Below, in pieces: positions 47,842-57,676 of a stretch of DNA of 64,000 nucleotides. The number at the start of each line of letters is the position of its first letter. The stretch's first letter is position 1. The notes beneath the pieces are model-generated. The model ran no database searches, had not been told where the DNA came from, and saw only the letters and a program-made list of their open reading frames with translations. This stretch comes from Erwinia sp. JUb26 (GTDB taxonomy: Bacteria; Pseudomonadota; Gammaproteobacteria; Enterobacterales; Enterobacteriaceae), in the NCBI RefSeq assembly GCF_003751505.1, contig NZ_RJVB01000009.1, positions 208,943 to 272,942 of the forward strand. The letters run 5' to 3'. A program made the position numbers and the translations under genes.

Positions 47842-48837
47842 ATGCGCAAGACCGCACTGCTGGCCGCCGCGTTAACCACGCTGGCCGCCGCTCAGGTTTC
47901 CGCCGCCGATCTGCCGGGTAAAGGCATCACCGTTAAGCCGGTTCAGAGCACCATCAGTGAAGAGACCTTCCAGACGCAGCTGGTTAGCCGCGCGCTGGAA
48001 AAACTGGGCTACACCGTCGATAGCACCAGCGAAGTAGATTACAACGTTGGCTATACCTCGATTGCTTCCGGCGATGCCACCTTCACCGCCGTTAACTGGC
48101 AGCCGCTGCACGATGATATGTATAAAGCCGCGGGCGGCGACGCAAAATTCTACCGTGAAGGCACCTATGTTCAGGGCGCGGCGCAGGGCTATCTGATCGA
48201 TAAGAAAACCGCAGAGAAGTATCACATTACCCGCATCGATCAGCTGAAAGATCCCAAGCTGGCGAAGCTGTTTGATACCAACGGCGACGGCAAAGCGGAT
48301 CTGACCGGCTGTACGCCAGGCTGGGGCTGTGAGGCGGTGATTAACCATCAGATTAAGGCCTTCGATCTCAGCAACAGCGTTGAGCACAACCAGGGCAACT
48401 ATTCGGCGATGATCGCCGACACCATTACCCGCTTTAAAGAGGGTAAACCGATCCTGTATTACACCTGGACACCTTACTGGGTCAGTGATGTGCTGGTGCC
48501 GGGACGCGATGTGGTGTGGCTGCAGGTGCCGTTCTCTTCCATGCCGGGCGAGCAGAAAGATGTGGACACCAAGCTGCCAAACGGCGCGAACTACGGCTTC
48601 CCGGTGAACACCATGCACATTGTGGCCAACAAAGCCTGGGCGGAGAAAAACCCTGCCGCGGCGAAACTGTTCTCGGAAATGAAGCTGCCGATTGCGGATA
48701 TCAATGCGCAGAACTCACGCATGCACAGCGGTCAGGCTTCGGAAGCGGACATCAACGCGCACGTTGATGGCTGGATCAAAGCGCACCAGGCGCTGTTTGA
48801 CGGCTGGGTGAAGGACGCGCTGGCCGCGGCAAAATAA
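47842..48837 (+). CDS. proX: Glycine betaine-binding periplasmic protein
   Basis: 331-residue substrate-binding protein of ProU with a signal peptide ending AQVSAAD (about residue 22). The tryptophans that build the betaine cation-pi box are visible in [22 protein letters not shown] and [11 protein letters not shown]. It follows proW after 66 bp. A hairpin at 48881-48907 ends the operon. Confidence 0.97.
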   Translation: MRKTALLAAALTTLAAAQVSAADLPGKGITVKPVQSTISEETFQTQLVSRALEKLGYTVDSTSEVDYNVGYTSIASGDATFTAVNWQPLHDDMYKAAGGDAKFYREGTYVQGAAQGYLIDKKTAEKYHITRIDQLKDPKLAKLFDTNGDGKADLTGCTPGWGCEAVINHQIKAFDLSNSVEHNQGNYSAMIADTITRFKEGKPILYYTWTPYWVSDVLVPGRDVVWLQVPFSSMPGEQKDVDTKLPNGANYGFPVNTMHIVANKAWAEKNPAAAKLFSEMKLPIADINAQNSRMHSGQASEADINAHVDGWIKAHQALFDGWVKDALAAAK

Positions 48838-48880
48838 AAACGCATTAGCCGCTCAACTCATTTCGGCAACGCGTGTTCAA

Positions 48881-48907
48881 GGGCCGGTCATCGACGATGA
48901 CCGGCCC
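48881..48907 (+). terminator. Hairpin after proX
   Basis: GGGCCGGTCAT (48881-48891) and ATGACCGGCCC (48897-48907) form an 11-bp perfect stem with loop CGACG. No T run follows, so it may be rho-assisted or bidirectional. Confidence 0.65.
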
Positions 48908-49006
48908 CGCGCAAACTGGTTTGTCCTGTTAATTATTCTGTGAGTGAAATAGTTTTTTAGGTTACTATTAGCCTATGAGATATTTCTTACTCCTGTTTTG
49001 GCTGCC

Positions 49007-50191
49007 ATGAAATCCCCCCATACCGGACTGAATCCCGCACTGGTTGCGCTGATGTCTGTCGCTACCGGTTTATCCGTTGCCTGTAATTATTACGTTCAGC
49101 CGCTGCTGGCGACCATCGCCCAGGCATTCGATCTCTCCTTCCATCAGGCCGGTTTTATTGTCACCACCGCTCAGCTTGGCTACGCCGCCGGACTGCTGCT
49201 GCTGGTGCCGCTGGGCGATATGCTGGAGCGCCGGGGATTAATTGTGACCATGAGCCTGCTGGCGGCGGGTGGGATGGTAATTACCGCGCTCTCCCCAACG
49301 CTGCCGCTGATGCTGCTGGGCACGGTACTCACCGGGCTGTTTTCCGTGGTGGCACAAATTCTCGTGCCGCTGGCCGCCACGCTGGCCGCGCCGGAAAAGC
49401 GGGGCCGGGTTGTCGGCACGGTGATGAGCGGGCTGTTGCTGGGGATCCTGTTGGCACGCACCGTCGCGGGCGGGCTGGCACAGCTGGGCGGCTGGCGCAC
49501 CGTGTACTGGGTCGCCAGCGTACTAATGGTCTGTATGTCTCTGGCTCTGTGGCGCTATCTGCCGCGCTATAAGCAATCGGTTTCGCTGAACTACGGCCAG
49601 CTGCTGAGGTCGATTTTCTCGCTGTTTGCCCAGCACCCTATATTACGCACCCGCGCGATTACCGGCTGCCTGATTTTTGCCAACTTCAGCGTGCTGTGGA
49701 CCTCGATGGCATTTCTGCTCTCTTCACCCGAGTGGGGCTACTCTGAGGGCGAAATCGGTCTGCTGGGTCTGGTGGGAGCTGCGGGCGCACTGGCCGCGCG
49801 CCAGGCGGGAGCGCTGGCCGATAAAGGCAAAGCCCGACTAACCACCAGCGTGGGGCTGGTGCTCCTGCTGCTGTCGTGGGGGATAACGGCAGTTGGTGCT
49901 CACTCACTTATTGCGCTGGTGATCGGGATTCTGCTGCTCGACCTCGCGGTACAGGGCGTGCATATCACCAACCAGAGCGTGATCTATCGCCATATGCCCG
50001 AGGCGCGTAATCGCCTCACTTCAGGTTACATGACCAGCTATTTTATCGGCGGGGCGGCGGGCTCTCTGCTTTCCGCCTCCGCCTATCAGATGGCGGGCTG
50101 GTATGGTGTTTGCGCCTGCGGCGCTCTGTTAACCGTCGTTAATCTATTCAACTGGTGGCGAAATGCCAGGCACGAGGCTGCCCCGGGCTGA
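49007..50191 (+). CDS. MFS transporter (intact YgaY-like)
   Basis: 394-residue twelve-segment major facilitator from ATG 49007; a TTG at 48998 is in frame. PLGDMLERRGLIV is the loop 2-3 motif, and ALMSVATGLSVACNYYVQPLLATIAQAF and VIYRHMPEARNRLTSGYMTSYF are typical of this efflux-like branch. In E. coli K-12 the gene at this place (ygaY, between proX and ygaZ) is a pseudogene; this copy is uninterrupted. Substrate unknown. Confidence 0.88.
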   Translation: MKSPHTGLNPALVALMSVATGLSVACNYYVQPLLATIAQAFDLSFHQAGFIVTTAQLGYAAGLLLLVPLGDMLERRGLIVTMSLLAAGGMVITALSPTLPLMLLGTVLTGLFSVVAQILVPLAATLAAPEKRGRVVGTVMSGLLLGILLARTVAGGLAQLGGWRTVYWVASVLMVCMSLALWRYLPRYKQSVSLNYGQLLRSIFSLFAQHPILRTRAITGCLIFANFSVLWTSMAFLLSSPEWGYSEGEIGLLGLVGAAGALAARQAGALADKGKARLTTSVGLVLLLLSWGITAVGAHSLIALVIGILLLDLAVQGVHITNQSVIYRHMPEARNRLTSGYMTSYFIGGAAGSLLSASAYQMAGWYGVCACGALLTVVNLFNWWRNARHEAAPG

Positions 50192-50330
50192 TTTTTCGAT
50201 TTAAAAATGAAGTTTTTTCAGGTACGACCGCCTGTTAACAGATTTCACACTCTGGTAATGTTAAGCGCAATTTATTCAAGCTGGTTATTTTTTCACATGC
50301 AATTATTCAGCACCACAAGCGATACGGGCT

Positions 50331-51074
50331 ATGACAGCTGAACAAGATTATCTTTCGGACAATACCGGTCTTCCGCCTTCAAGCTGGCGCGAAGGGGTAA
50401 CCGACAGTCTGCCAATCGTTATTGGCTACGTGCCGGTGGCCTTTGCCTTTGGCCTGAATGCGACGAAACTGGGTTTCACTCCGTTAGAAGCCATCTTCTT
50501 TTCCTGCATTATTTATGCCGGCGCCAGCCAGTTTGTGATTACCGCGCTGCTGAGCGCGGGGGCGTCCCTGTGGATCGCGGCACTGACGGTGATGGCCATG
50601 GATGTGCGACACGTTCTCTACGGCCCTTCCCTGCGTCAGCGCATTAGCCAGAAGCTCAATCCGCGGAAAACGCCTTTCTGGGCCTTTGGCCTGACCGATG
50701 AAGTGTTCGCCGCGGCAACCGCAAAGCTTTACCGTGACCAACGAGGATGGAGCGAAAACTGGATGCTGGGCATCGCCTTCTGCTCCTGGCTGTCCTGGGT
50801 GGCCGGTACGGTGGCGGGAGCGTGGTCCGGTAACGGCCTGCTGGATGATTACCCGGCGGTTGAAGGCGCACTGACCTTTATGCTGCCCGCGCTGTTCCTG
50901 AGCTTTCTGCTGGCCTCGTTCCAGCGCCGTCAGAGCTTCACGGTTATCGCCGCGCTGGCCGGGGCACTGGCCGGCATGATGCTGTTCTCTATTCCCGTTG
51001 CCATTCTCAGCGGGATTGTTACCGGCTGTCTGGCAGGACTGTTACCGCCGCCGGGCGGCAGGGAGAACCGGTGA
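50331..51074 (+). CDS. ygaZ: L-valine exporter subunit YgaZ (AzlC family)
   Basis: 247-residue membrane protein that exports branched-chain amino acids, notably valine, together with YgaH. GYVPVAFAFGLNATKLGF, the IIYAGASQFVITALL segment and MAMDVRHVLYGPSLR are AzlC hallmarks. The GTG start of ygaH overlaps its stop by 4 bp, which couples the two subunits. Confidence 0.95.
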   Translation: MTAEQDYLSDNTGLPPSSWREGVTDSLPIVIGYVPVAFAFGLNATKLGFTPLEAIFFSCIIYAGASQFVITALLSAGASLWIAALTVMAMDVRHVLYGPSLRQRISQKLNPRKTPFWAFGLTDEVFAAATAKLYRDQRGWSENWMLGIAFCSWLSWVAGTVAGAWSGNGLLDDYPAVEGALTFMLPALFLSFLLASFQRRQSFTVIAALAGALAGMMLFSIPVAILSGIVTGCLAGLLPPPGGRENR

Positions 51075-51418
51075 GTTCGCAAATTCTTATTCTCGGCGTC
51101 CTGGTCGGCCTGGTGAACTTCCTGTTTCGCTACCTGCCGCTGCGCCTGCACGGCAGGAAAAATGCCACCAGCATCAAGCGCGGCGTGACCGGTCTGCTGT
51201 TAGACAGTATCGGCATCGCCTCTATTTGTGCCCTGCTGGTTGTCTCCAGCCTGCCCGACATTTTGCGGCATCCTGACCGATTGATACCCACACTGCTCGG
51301 CTTTGCCGTGCTGTGTATGACGTTCTATTTTTCGCGCAGCATTGTTTTATCAACGCTGCTCAGCGCCCTGGGTTATGGAGTGACCTGGAAATTACTGATG
51401 ATGAGTTCGGCTTTGTGA
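51071..51418 (+). CDS. ygaH: L-valine exporter subunit YgaH (AzlD family)
   Basis: 115-residue partner of YgaZ with about four membrane segments. VNFLFRYLPLRLHGRK and GLLLDSIGIASICALLVVSSLP match the AzlD family. It is read from GTG 51071 inside the ygaZ stop (GTGA). mprA follows after 82 bp. Confidence 0.94.
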   Translation: MSSQILILGVLVGLVNFLFRYLPLRLHGRKNATSIKRGVTGLLLDSIGIASICALLVVSSLPDILRHPDRLIPTLLGFAVLCMTFYFSRSIVLSTLLSALGYGVTWKLLMMSSAL

Positions 51419-51500
51419 ACAGCCACCAACCGGGGAAGTGTTCTTTCCCAATTGCCATCATCGTTACGACACCAGTTTCAATTAATGAGGTCCCTTTATA

Positions 51501-52031
51501 ATGGAAAGTTCGTTTTCCCCCATTGAACAGATGCTTAATTTTCGAGCAAATCGTCAGAAAGATTTCCCGTTACAGGAGATCGTGCTGACCCGTTTGTGTA
51601 TGCATATGCAGAGCAAATTACTGGAAAATCGCAACAAGATGCTGAAGGCTCAAGGAATTAACGAGACGCTGTTCATGGCATTGATCACGCTGGATGCGCA
51701 GGAAGATCACAGCATTCAACCTTCTGAGCTGAGTTCAGCTCTCGGGTCTTCCCGCACTAACGCCACACGTATTGCCGACGAACTGGAAAAACGGGGATGG
51801 ATAGAGCGCCGCGAGAGCGATAACGATCGCCGCTGCCTGCACCTGCATCTGACGCCTAAAGGCAATGATTTCCTGCGCCAGCTGCTGCCACCCCAGCATC
51901 AGAGTCTGCAGTTGCTGTGGTCTTCGCTCAATGATTCCGAAAAATCCCAGCTGGACGGCATTATTCGCAAATTGCTGAATCGTTTAGATAAAATGGATGA
52001 AGAGCAGGTTATCGCGTCACTTTCTCGTTGA
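51501..52031 (+). CDS. mprA: MarR-type repressor MprA (EmrR)
   Basis: 176-residue winged-helix repressor of the emrAB pump that responds to uncouplers and other hydrophobic drugs. The stretch [20 protein letters not shown] and the DNA-binding [22 protein letters not shown] / [14 protein letters not shown] segments are almost identical to E. coli. A terminator-like hairpin (52108-52134) stands between it and emrA. Confidence 0.97.
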   Translation: MESSFSPIEQMLNFRANRQKDFPLQEIVLTRLCMHMQSKLLENRNKMLKAQGINETLFMALITLDAQEDHSIQPSELSSALGSSRTNATRIADELEKRGWIERRESDNDRRCLHLHLTPKGNDFLRQLLPPQHQSLQLLWSSLNDSEKSQLDGIIRKLLNRLDKMDEEQVIASLSR

Positions 52032-52107
52032 TTGAAGCACTAATAGCATATTGTGCGACACACCCGTTTCTGGGAATCGTTACTTTAAGCATCCAAAAAT
52101 AAACTCA

Positions 52108-52134
52108 TGCCAGCGCTAACCCCGCTGGCATTTT
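52108..52134 (+). terminator. Hairpin between mprA and emrA
   Basis: TGCCAGCG (52108-52115), a 7-base loop and CGCTGGCA (52123-52130) form a perfect 8-bp stem followed by TTTT. It would attenuate read-through from mprA into emrAB unless a separate promoter exists. Confidence 0.65.
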
Positions 52135-52199
52135 AGACTCAGGCTGTTGCTGACAGGATGTCCGGCGAACCTGAATGGCAAGAGAACGTGGAGAAAAAC

Positions 52200-53372
52200 A
52201 TGAGTGCAAACGCGGTCACGCAGGATCCGCAGCAGCCGAAAAATAAAAAAAAGACGCGCAAAGGCGCGCTGATTTTTCTGGCTGTGCTGTTTGTTATTAT
52301 CGGGGTGGCTTATCTGACTTACTGGTTCCTGGTGTTACGTCACTATCAGGAAACGGATGATGCCTATGTTGCCGGTAATCAGACCCAGGTTATGGCGCAG
52401 GTTTCCGGTAGCGTCAATAAAGTGTGGTTTGATGACACCGATTATGTGAAAAAAGGCGATGTGCTGATCACCCTCGATCGGACCGATGCCGAGCAGGCGT
52501 TTGAGAAAGCGCAAACGGCCCTCGCGACCAGCGTACGGCAGACGCATCAGTTAATTATCAATGGCAAGCAGTATCAGGCCACCATCGCGCTGCAAAAAAC
52601 CGCACTGGTGCAGGCGCAGGCGGATTTGAAACGCCGCGAGCCGCTGGGTGCCGCCAATCTGATTGGTCGTGAAGATCTGCAGCACGCTCGTGACGCCGTC
52701 GCTACCGCTCAGGCCCAGCTTGACGTGGCCACCCAGCAGTACAATGCCAATCAGGCGATGATTCTGGATACTTCGCTGGAAAATCAGCCTGCCGTTAAGC
52801 AGAGCGCGGCCGAACTGCGCGATGCCTGGCTGGCCCTGCAGCGTACCACCGTAATCAGCCCGATCAACGGCTATGTTTCACGCCGCAGCGTGCAGGTCGG
52901 TTCTCAGATCACCAGTTCCACGCCGCTGCTGGCCGTGGTGCCTGCCGATAATCTGTGGGTAGACGCTAACTTCAAAGAGACTCAGCTGGAAGGCGTACGT
53001 ATTGGCCAGTCGGCCACCGTGGTCAGCGATATCTACGGTGATGACGTGGTCTATCACGGCAAGGTCGTCGGTCTGGATATGGGTACCGGCAGCGTGTTCT
53101 CATTGCTGCCCGCGCAGAATGCTACCGGTAACTGGATCAAAGTGGTTCAGCGCCTGCCGGTCCGTATCGAGCTGGATGCGCAGGAAGTGGCGAAACATCC
53201 GCTGCGTATCGGTCTGTCCACGCTGGTTAAAATCGACACCAGTAATCGCGACGGTGCGGTTCTGGCCACCAGCGTGCGCAGTAAACCTGCTTACGAAAGT
53301 GATGCGCTGGCGCTGGATTTGGCCCCGGCTAACGCCCTGATTGCCGATATCATCCGCGCGAATGCTAACTAA
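52200..53372 (+). CDS. emrA: Multidrug efflux membrane fusion protein EmrA
   Basis: 390-residue periplasmic adaptor that links EmrB to TolC. The ATG at 52200 (MSANAVTQDPQQP) gives the E. coli length. One membrane segment at about 24-46 follows a basic tail. Then come the lipoyl half-domain (DDAYVAGNQTQVMAQVSG), an alpha-helical hairpin (about 95-205) and the beta-barrel. The intergenic gap from mprA is 168 bp. Confidence 0.96.
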   Translation: MSANAVTQDPQQPKNKKKTRKGALIFLAVLFVIIGVAYLTYWFLVLRHYQETDDAYVAGNQTQVMAQVSGSVNKVWFDDTDYVKKGDVLITLDRTDAEQAFEKAQTALATSVRQTHQLIINGKQYQATIALQKTALVQAQADLKRREPLGAANLIGREDLQHARDAVATAQAQLDVATQQYNANQAMILDTSLENQPAVKQSAAELRDAWLALQRTTVISPINGYVSRRSVQVGSQITSSTPLLAVVPADNLWVDANFKETQLEGVRIGQSATVVSDIYGDDVVYHGKVVGLDMGTGSVFSLLPAQNATGNWIKVVQRLPVRIELDAQEVAKHPLRIGLSTLVKIDTSNRDGAVLATSVRSKPAYESDALALDLAPANALIADIIRANAN

Positions 53373-53389
53373 GCCAGCGGGAGGTTGTG

Positions 53390-54925
53390 ATGGCACAAAA
53401 ACCGCTTGAGGGCGCGCCACTGGTCCTGATGACCATTGCGCTGTCGCTGGCTACGTTTATGCAGGTGCTGGATTCCACTATTGCCAACGTGGCGATCCCG
53501 ACCATTGCCGGTAACCTGGGAGCGTCAAACTCCCAGGGAACGTGGGTTATCACGTCGTTTGGCGTGGCCAACGCCATTTCGATTCCGATTACCGGCTGGC
53601 TGGCAAAGCGCATCGGTGAAGTGAAGCTGTTCCTGTGGTCGACGGTGGCGTTTGCTATCGCCTCGTGGCTGTGCGGCATGTCGGAAAGCCTGAGCATGCT
53701 GATCTTCTTCCGCGTGATTCAGGGGATCGTCGCCGGTCCGCTTATCCCGCTGTCGCAGAGTCTGCTGCTCAGCAACTATCCCCCGGCGAAGCGCAGCATT
53801 GCGCTGTCGCTATGGGCGATGACGGTGATCGTCGCGCCGATCTGCGGCCCGATACTGGGCGGCTGGATCAGTGATAACTACCACTGGGGCTGGATCTTCT
53901 TTATCAACGTGCCGATTGGCGTTGCGGTGGTGGTGCTGACGCTGCAAACGCTGCGCAATCGCGAGACGCCAACGGTAATCCGGCCGATTGATACCGTGGG
54001 TTTGGTGCTGCTGGTTGTCGGCGTGGGCTGCCTGCAGGTTATGCTGGATCGGGGTAAGGAACTCGACTGGTTCAGTTCACCGGAGATCATAACGCTAACG
54101 GTGGTCGCCGTGGTCGCGATCGTGGTGCTGCTGGTCTGGGAACTGACCGACGACCACCCAATTGTCGATCTGTCGCTGTTCAAGTCGCGCAATTTCACCA
54201 TTGGGTGCCTGTCGATCAGCCTGGCCTATATGCTCTATTTTGGCTCGATCGTACTGCTGCCGCAGCTGCTACAGGAGGTATATGGCTACACTGCCACCTG
54301 GGCAGGGCTGGCGTCGGCTCCGGTGGGGATTATCCCGGTGATCCTGTCGCCAATTATCGGCCGCTTCGCGCACAAGCTGGATATGCGACGGCTGGTAACC
54401 TTCAGCTTTATCGTGTACGCGATCTGTTTCTACTGGCGCGCGTATACCTTTGAGCCGGGGATGGACTTTGCCGCATCCGCGTGGCCGCAGTTTATTCAGG
54501 GCTTCGCCGTAGCCTGCTTCTTTATGCCGCTTACCACCATTACCCTCTCCGGCCTGCCGCCGGAACGGCTGGCGGCGGCATCAAGTCTGTCGAACTTCAC
54601 CCGAACGCTGGCGGGTTCCATCGGCACCTCGATCACCACCACCATGTGGACCGATCGTGAGTCGCTGCACCATGCGCATCTGACCGAGTCCGTGACACCC
54701 TACAGCGCCAATTCTCAGGAGATGTACAGCAAGCTGGAGCAACTGGGGATGACGCACGATCAGGCCTCGGCGTACCTGGCGCAGCAGATCACTAACCAGG
54801 GACTGATTATCTCCGCCAATGAGATCTTCTGGGCCTCGGCGGGAGTGTTCCTGATCCTGCTGGTGCTGGTGTGGTTTGCCCGCCCTCCGTTTGGTGCCGG
54901 AGGCGGTGGCGGCGGCGCGCATTAA
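53390..54925 (+). CDS. emrB: Multidrug efflux MFS transporter EmrB (DHA2 family)
   Basis: 511-residue drug/proton antiporter with 14 segments, partner of EmrA. I use ATG 53390 with GGGAGG 5 bp upstream; a GTG at 53387 is adjacent. LDSTIANVAIPTIAGNLG is the DHA2 motif D1, GWLAKRIGEVKLF the loop 2-3 motif, and PICGPILGGWISDNYHW motif C. The glycine-rich end GAGGGGGGAH equals E. coli. In E. coli luxS follows; here yfiF does, in convergent orientation. Confidence 0.97.
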   Translation: MAQKPLEGAPLVLMTIALSLATFMQVLDSTIANVAIPTIAGNLGASNSQGTWVITSFGVANAISIPITGWLAKRIGEVKLFLWSTVAFAIASWLCGMSESLSMLIFFRVIQGIVAGPLIPLSQSLLLSNYPPAKRSIALSLWAMTVIVAPICGPILGGWISDNYHWGWIFFINVPIGVAVVVLTLQTLRNRETPTVIRPIDTVGLVLLVVGVGCLQVMLDRGKELDWFSSPEIITLTVVAVVAIVVLLVWELTDDHPIVDLSLFKSRNFTIGCLSISLAYMLYFGSIVLLPQLLQEVYGYTATWAGLASAPVGIIPVILSPIIGRFAHKLDMRRLVTFSFIVYAICFYWRAYTFEPGMDFAASAWPQFIQGFAVACFFMPLTTITLSGLPPERLAAASSLSNFTRTLAGSIGTSITTTMWTDRESLHHAHLTESVTPYSANSQEMYSKLEQLGMTHDQASAYLAQQITNQGLIISANEIFWASAGVFLILLVLVWFARPPFGAGGGGGGAH

Positions 54926-54995
54926 AAAAGGCGGCCGGTAAACCGGCCGCCTCTGCGGAACTGTTAAGGGGCGGCGAAAAGCCGCCCTTATTTTA
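54924..54995. terminator. Double terminator region between emrB and yfiF
   Basis: The first hairpin (54930-54937 with 54944-54951) is followed on the minus strand by six T residues and suits yfiF. The second (about 54965-54975 with 54981-54990, one bulge) is followed on the plus strand by TTATTTTATT-like sequence and suits emrB. It lies on a rearrangement junction relative to E. coli. Confidence 0.75.
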
Positions 54996-55001
54996 TTCCG
55001 A

Positions 55002-56042
55002 TTATGCGTTGTTCTGACGCCACCATTCGGCGAGCAGAATACCGGTTGCCACGGAAACGTTCAGACTTTCCACATTGCCCGTACCGCCGATCGACACGCT
55101 GAGATCGCCCTGCTCCAGAGTGCTCTCTGACAGACCGTCACGCTCCTGACCAAGAACCAGAACCATTTTCGCCGGCAGTTCAGCCTGCGACAGCGGTGTA
55201 CCTTTATGGCTGGAGGTGGTTACGATGGTGTAACCCGCTTTACGGAAAGCATTCAGGCCGGCAGCGAAGCTCTCGCCGCTAATCGCCTGCACGTGTTCCG
55301 CGCCGCCTTCAGCGGTACGCACTGCGGCACCGGATTCCAGCAGGGAAGCATCATCCACCAGCAGACCTTTCGCGCCAAAGTGCGCACAGCTGCGCATAAT
55401 GCCGCCAAGGTTGTGCGGGTTGCCGATATCTTCCAGCGCCAGTACACAGTCTTTCTCATCGGCTTTCGCCAGCCATTCGCCAACCGGCATGCCGACGCGC
55501 TTCTTAATCAGGAAGCAAACGCCGCCGTGGTGCTCGGTGCCGGAGGCTTTTTGCAGCTCGGCTTCATCAACGGTGTGATAAGCCTTGCGATTTGCCGCCA
55601 TCCACTTTAATGCATCGCGGAAGCGTGGCGTAACGCTCTGCACAAACCAGGCGCGTACGATACATTCCGGACGGCTCTGGAACAGCGCCTGACAGGCGTT
55701 TTCGCCATACACGCGGGTCTCTTCCATACGCTGACGGCGCAGCTGTTCCGGATCGATAAAGCTTTTACCGCTGATACCGCCGTGATCCGGTTTATCCGTT
55801 TCAGGGGTGGTATTTGGCGCGCGGGAAACGGTGCGCCACGGAGAGTCAGAACGCCCTTCGCCGCGATCGCGCCCGCCGCGTGGCTTACTGTCAGCATTAC
55901 GAGATGGACGGCGCGTGTCGTCCTGGCGAGGGCCTTTGCCGGTGCGAGGATTGTATCCACCCTTGCTACCGCTACCTTCTTCTTCACCGCGGACATACAT
56001 CACTTTGACCTTGCCGCTCTTACCTTTAAATTCGTCGTTCAT
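55002..56042 (-). CDS. yfiF: SPOUT family tRNA/rRNA methyltransferase YfiF
   Basis: 346 residues. The N-terminal 100 or so are low-complexity and basic ([28 protein letters not shown]), probably for RNA contact. A small substrate-binding domain ([17 protein letters not shown]) and a C-terminal SpoU knot domain follow, with [36 protein letters not shown] and [15 protein letters not shown] for SAM binding. The exact RNA target is not settled for this family as far as I know. It is divergent from trxC. Confidence 0.94.
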   Translation of the reverse strand: MNDEFKGKSGKVKVMYVRGEEEGSGSKGGYNPRTGKGPRQDDTRRPSRNADSKPRGGRDRGEGRSDSPWRTVSRAPNTTPETDKPDHGGISGKSFIDPEQLRRQRMEETRVYGENACQALFQSRPECIVRAWFVQSVTPRFRDALKWMAANRKAYHTVDEAELQKASGTEHHGGVCFLIKKRVGMPVGEWLAKADEKDCVLALEDIGNPHNLGGIMRSCAHFGAKGLLVDDASLLESGAAVRTAEGGAEHVQAISGESFAAGLNAFRKAGYTIVTTSSHKGTPLSQAELPAKMVLVLGQERDGLSESTLEQGDLSVSIGGTGNVESLNVSVATGILLAEWWRQNNA

Positions 56043-56307
56043 TTTTCCTCCACCTGGGCTGAGCGCGAAGCGCGCAGATTACCTGATGTGGCAACAGTTA
56101 GCTATCAACTTCCAATAAAAGCCTCTTATCAGCCGATAACTCGTCTGATGCGGTGCATTTGCTGCCTAAAGCGTATGAGACATTACCTATTATATCCATT
56201 GAACAAATCATTTTGTTGCGGAGATTATCGCCACGCATAATGACCGGACTATAACGATCAATGAGGTAAGTGAACGCTTACCCTATCGCCGATCTGCGAG
56301 GTAAATG

Positions 56308-56727
56308 ATGAATACAGTTTGTGTATCCTGCCAGGCCACCAACCGCGTGCCTGAAGAACGTATTACCGATGGCGCGAAATGCGGCCGTTGCGGCAATCAG
56401 CTGTTCGACGGCCAGGTGATTAATGCGACCGCCGAGACGCTGGACAAATACCTGCAGGACGATCTGCCGGTGGTGATTGATTTCTGGGCACCGTGGTGCG
56501 GCCCGTGCGTGAACTTCGCGCCGGTTTATGAATCCGTGGCGCAGGAGCGCAGCGGTAAAGTGCGCTTCCTGAAAGTGAATACCGAGGCCGAGCAGCAGCT
56601 CAGCGCCCGCTTCAGGATCCGCAGCATTCCGACCATCATGGTGTTTAAGCAGGGCCAGATGGCGGATATGCTCAGCGGCGCGATGCCGAAAGCCCCGTTC
56701 GACCAGTGGCTGGATGAAAATATCTGA
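56308..56727 (+). CDS. trxC: Thioredoxin 2
   Basis: 139-residue cytoplasmic thioredoxin with an N-terminal zinc-binding extension. Two CxxC pairs (CVSC near 5-8 and CGRC near 25-28) precede the thioredoxin fold, whose active site is WCGPC. I take the second ATG (56308), 6 bp from GAGG, giving the E. coli length. E. coli trxC is OxyR-controlled; I could not identify a convincing OxyR site in the 265-bp divergent gap. Confidence 0.97.
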   Translation: MNTVCVSCQATNRVPEERITDGAKCGRCGNQLFDGQVINATAETLDKYLQDDLPVVIDFWAPWCGPCVNFAPVYESVAQERSGKVRFLKVNTEAEQQLSARFRIRSIPTIMVFKQGQMADMLSGAMPKAPFDQWLDENI

Positions 56728-56856
56728 CCGGCCGTTAATACCCTTTTAAGAAAGGCGCCAGCGCGGCTTAAGCGCCACCCGCCGAAATCGCCTAATCAAG
56801 GCCGGGCATGCCCGGCCTGAATCCGTTAGAATAGCGTTTTTTGCTGATGATCCCCG

Positions 56857-57564
56857 ATGACCGAAAACGCCGTCCTTCGCCTGCGCGCCGCGCGACTTGC
56901 CCGCGCCACCCGCCCGTTCCTTGCCCGCGGTAACCGCATTCAACGCTGCCAGCGCTGCCTGCTGCCGCAGAAGAACTGCCTGTGCGCCACGCTGTCGCCG
57001 CAGCAGGCCCGCAGCCGTTTCTGTCTGGTGATGTTTGACAGCGAACCGATGAAGCCGAGCAACACCGGGCGGCTTATTGCCGATATCCTGCCGGATACCG
57101 AGGCGTTTGGCTGGTCGCGCACGGAGCCGGATCCCGAGCTGCTACTGGCGGTACAAAATCCCGACTATCAGCCGATGGTGGTTTTCCCAGAGTCCTACGC
57201 CGATGCCGATCGCCCGGTGCTGAATTCCCCGCCGCTCAGCGGCAAGCCCCCGCTGTTTATTATGCTGGACGGTACCTGGACCGAAGCGCGGAAAATGTTT
57301 CGTAAAAGTCCGTGGCTTGACGGCCTGCCGGTGATGTCGCTGGCCCTGACTCGCCCCTCGAACTATCAGCTGCGCGAGGCGCACGGCGAGGGCCAGCACT
57401 GTACGGCAGAAGTCGCCGCAGAACTGCTGCTGCAGGCCGGAGATACCGCCGCCGGGGAGGCGCTGTTCCGCCACTTCGACCTGTTTCGCCAGCGTTACAT
57501 GGCCGGGAAACCGCATCATCCGCTGTATCAGGCTTCCGTTCGGCATGACGATGACGAACCCTAA
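56857..57564 (+). CDS. tapT: tRNA-uridine aminocarboxypropyltransferase (DTW domain)
   Basis: 235-residue DTW-domain protein (YfiP) that makes acp3U at position 47 of tRNAs from SAM. A zinc-type cluster CQRCLLPQKNCLC is near the N-terminus. MLDGTWTEARKMFRKSPWL contains the DTW-like core, and LRPSNYQLREAHGEGQHCTAE-type residues follow. It lies between trxC and patZ as in E. coli. Confidence 0.94.
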   Translation: MTENAVLRLRAARLARATRPFLARGNRIQRCQRCLLPQKNCLCATLSPQQARSRFCLVMFDSEPMKPSNTGRLIADILPDTEAFGWSRTEPDPELLLAVQNPDYQPMVVFPESYADADRPVLNSPPLSGKPPLFIMLDGTWTEARKMFRKSPWLDGLPVMSLALTRPSNYQLREAHGEGQHCTAEVAAELLLQAGDTAAGEALFRHFDLFRQRYMAGKPHHPLYQASVRHDDDEP

Positions 57565-57676
57565 ACTCTGCCCACGATCAATTAACTGACACGCAGCGCA
57601 GCATCTTCCCACCGCCCGGAGTAGAATCAAAATACGTTACTGCAGGGTAGCGGATAACTTTTCGAAGGGAGCGGAG

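Noticed and set aside
47872..48618. 248-codon open frame antisense to proX
   Set aside because: Fully covered by proX, whose signal peptide and betaine-binding tryptophans are clear.
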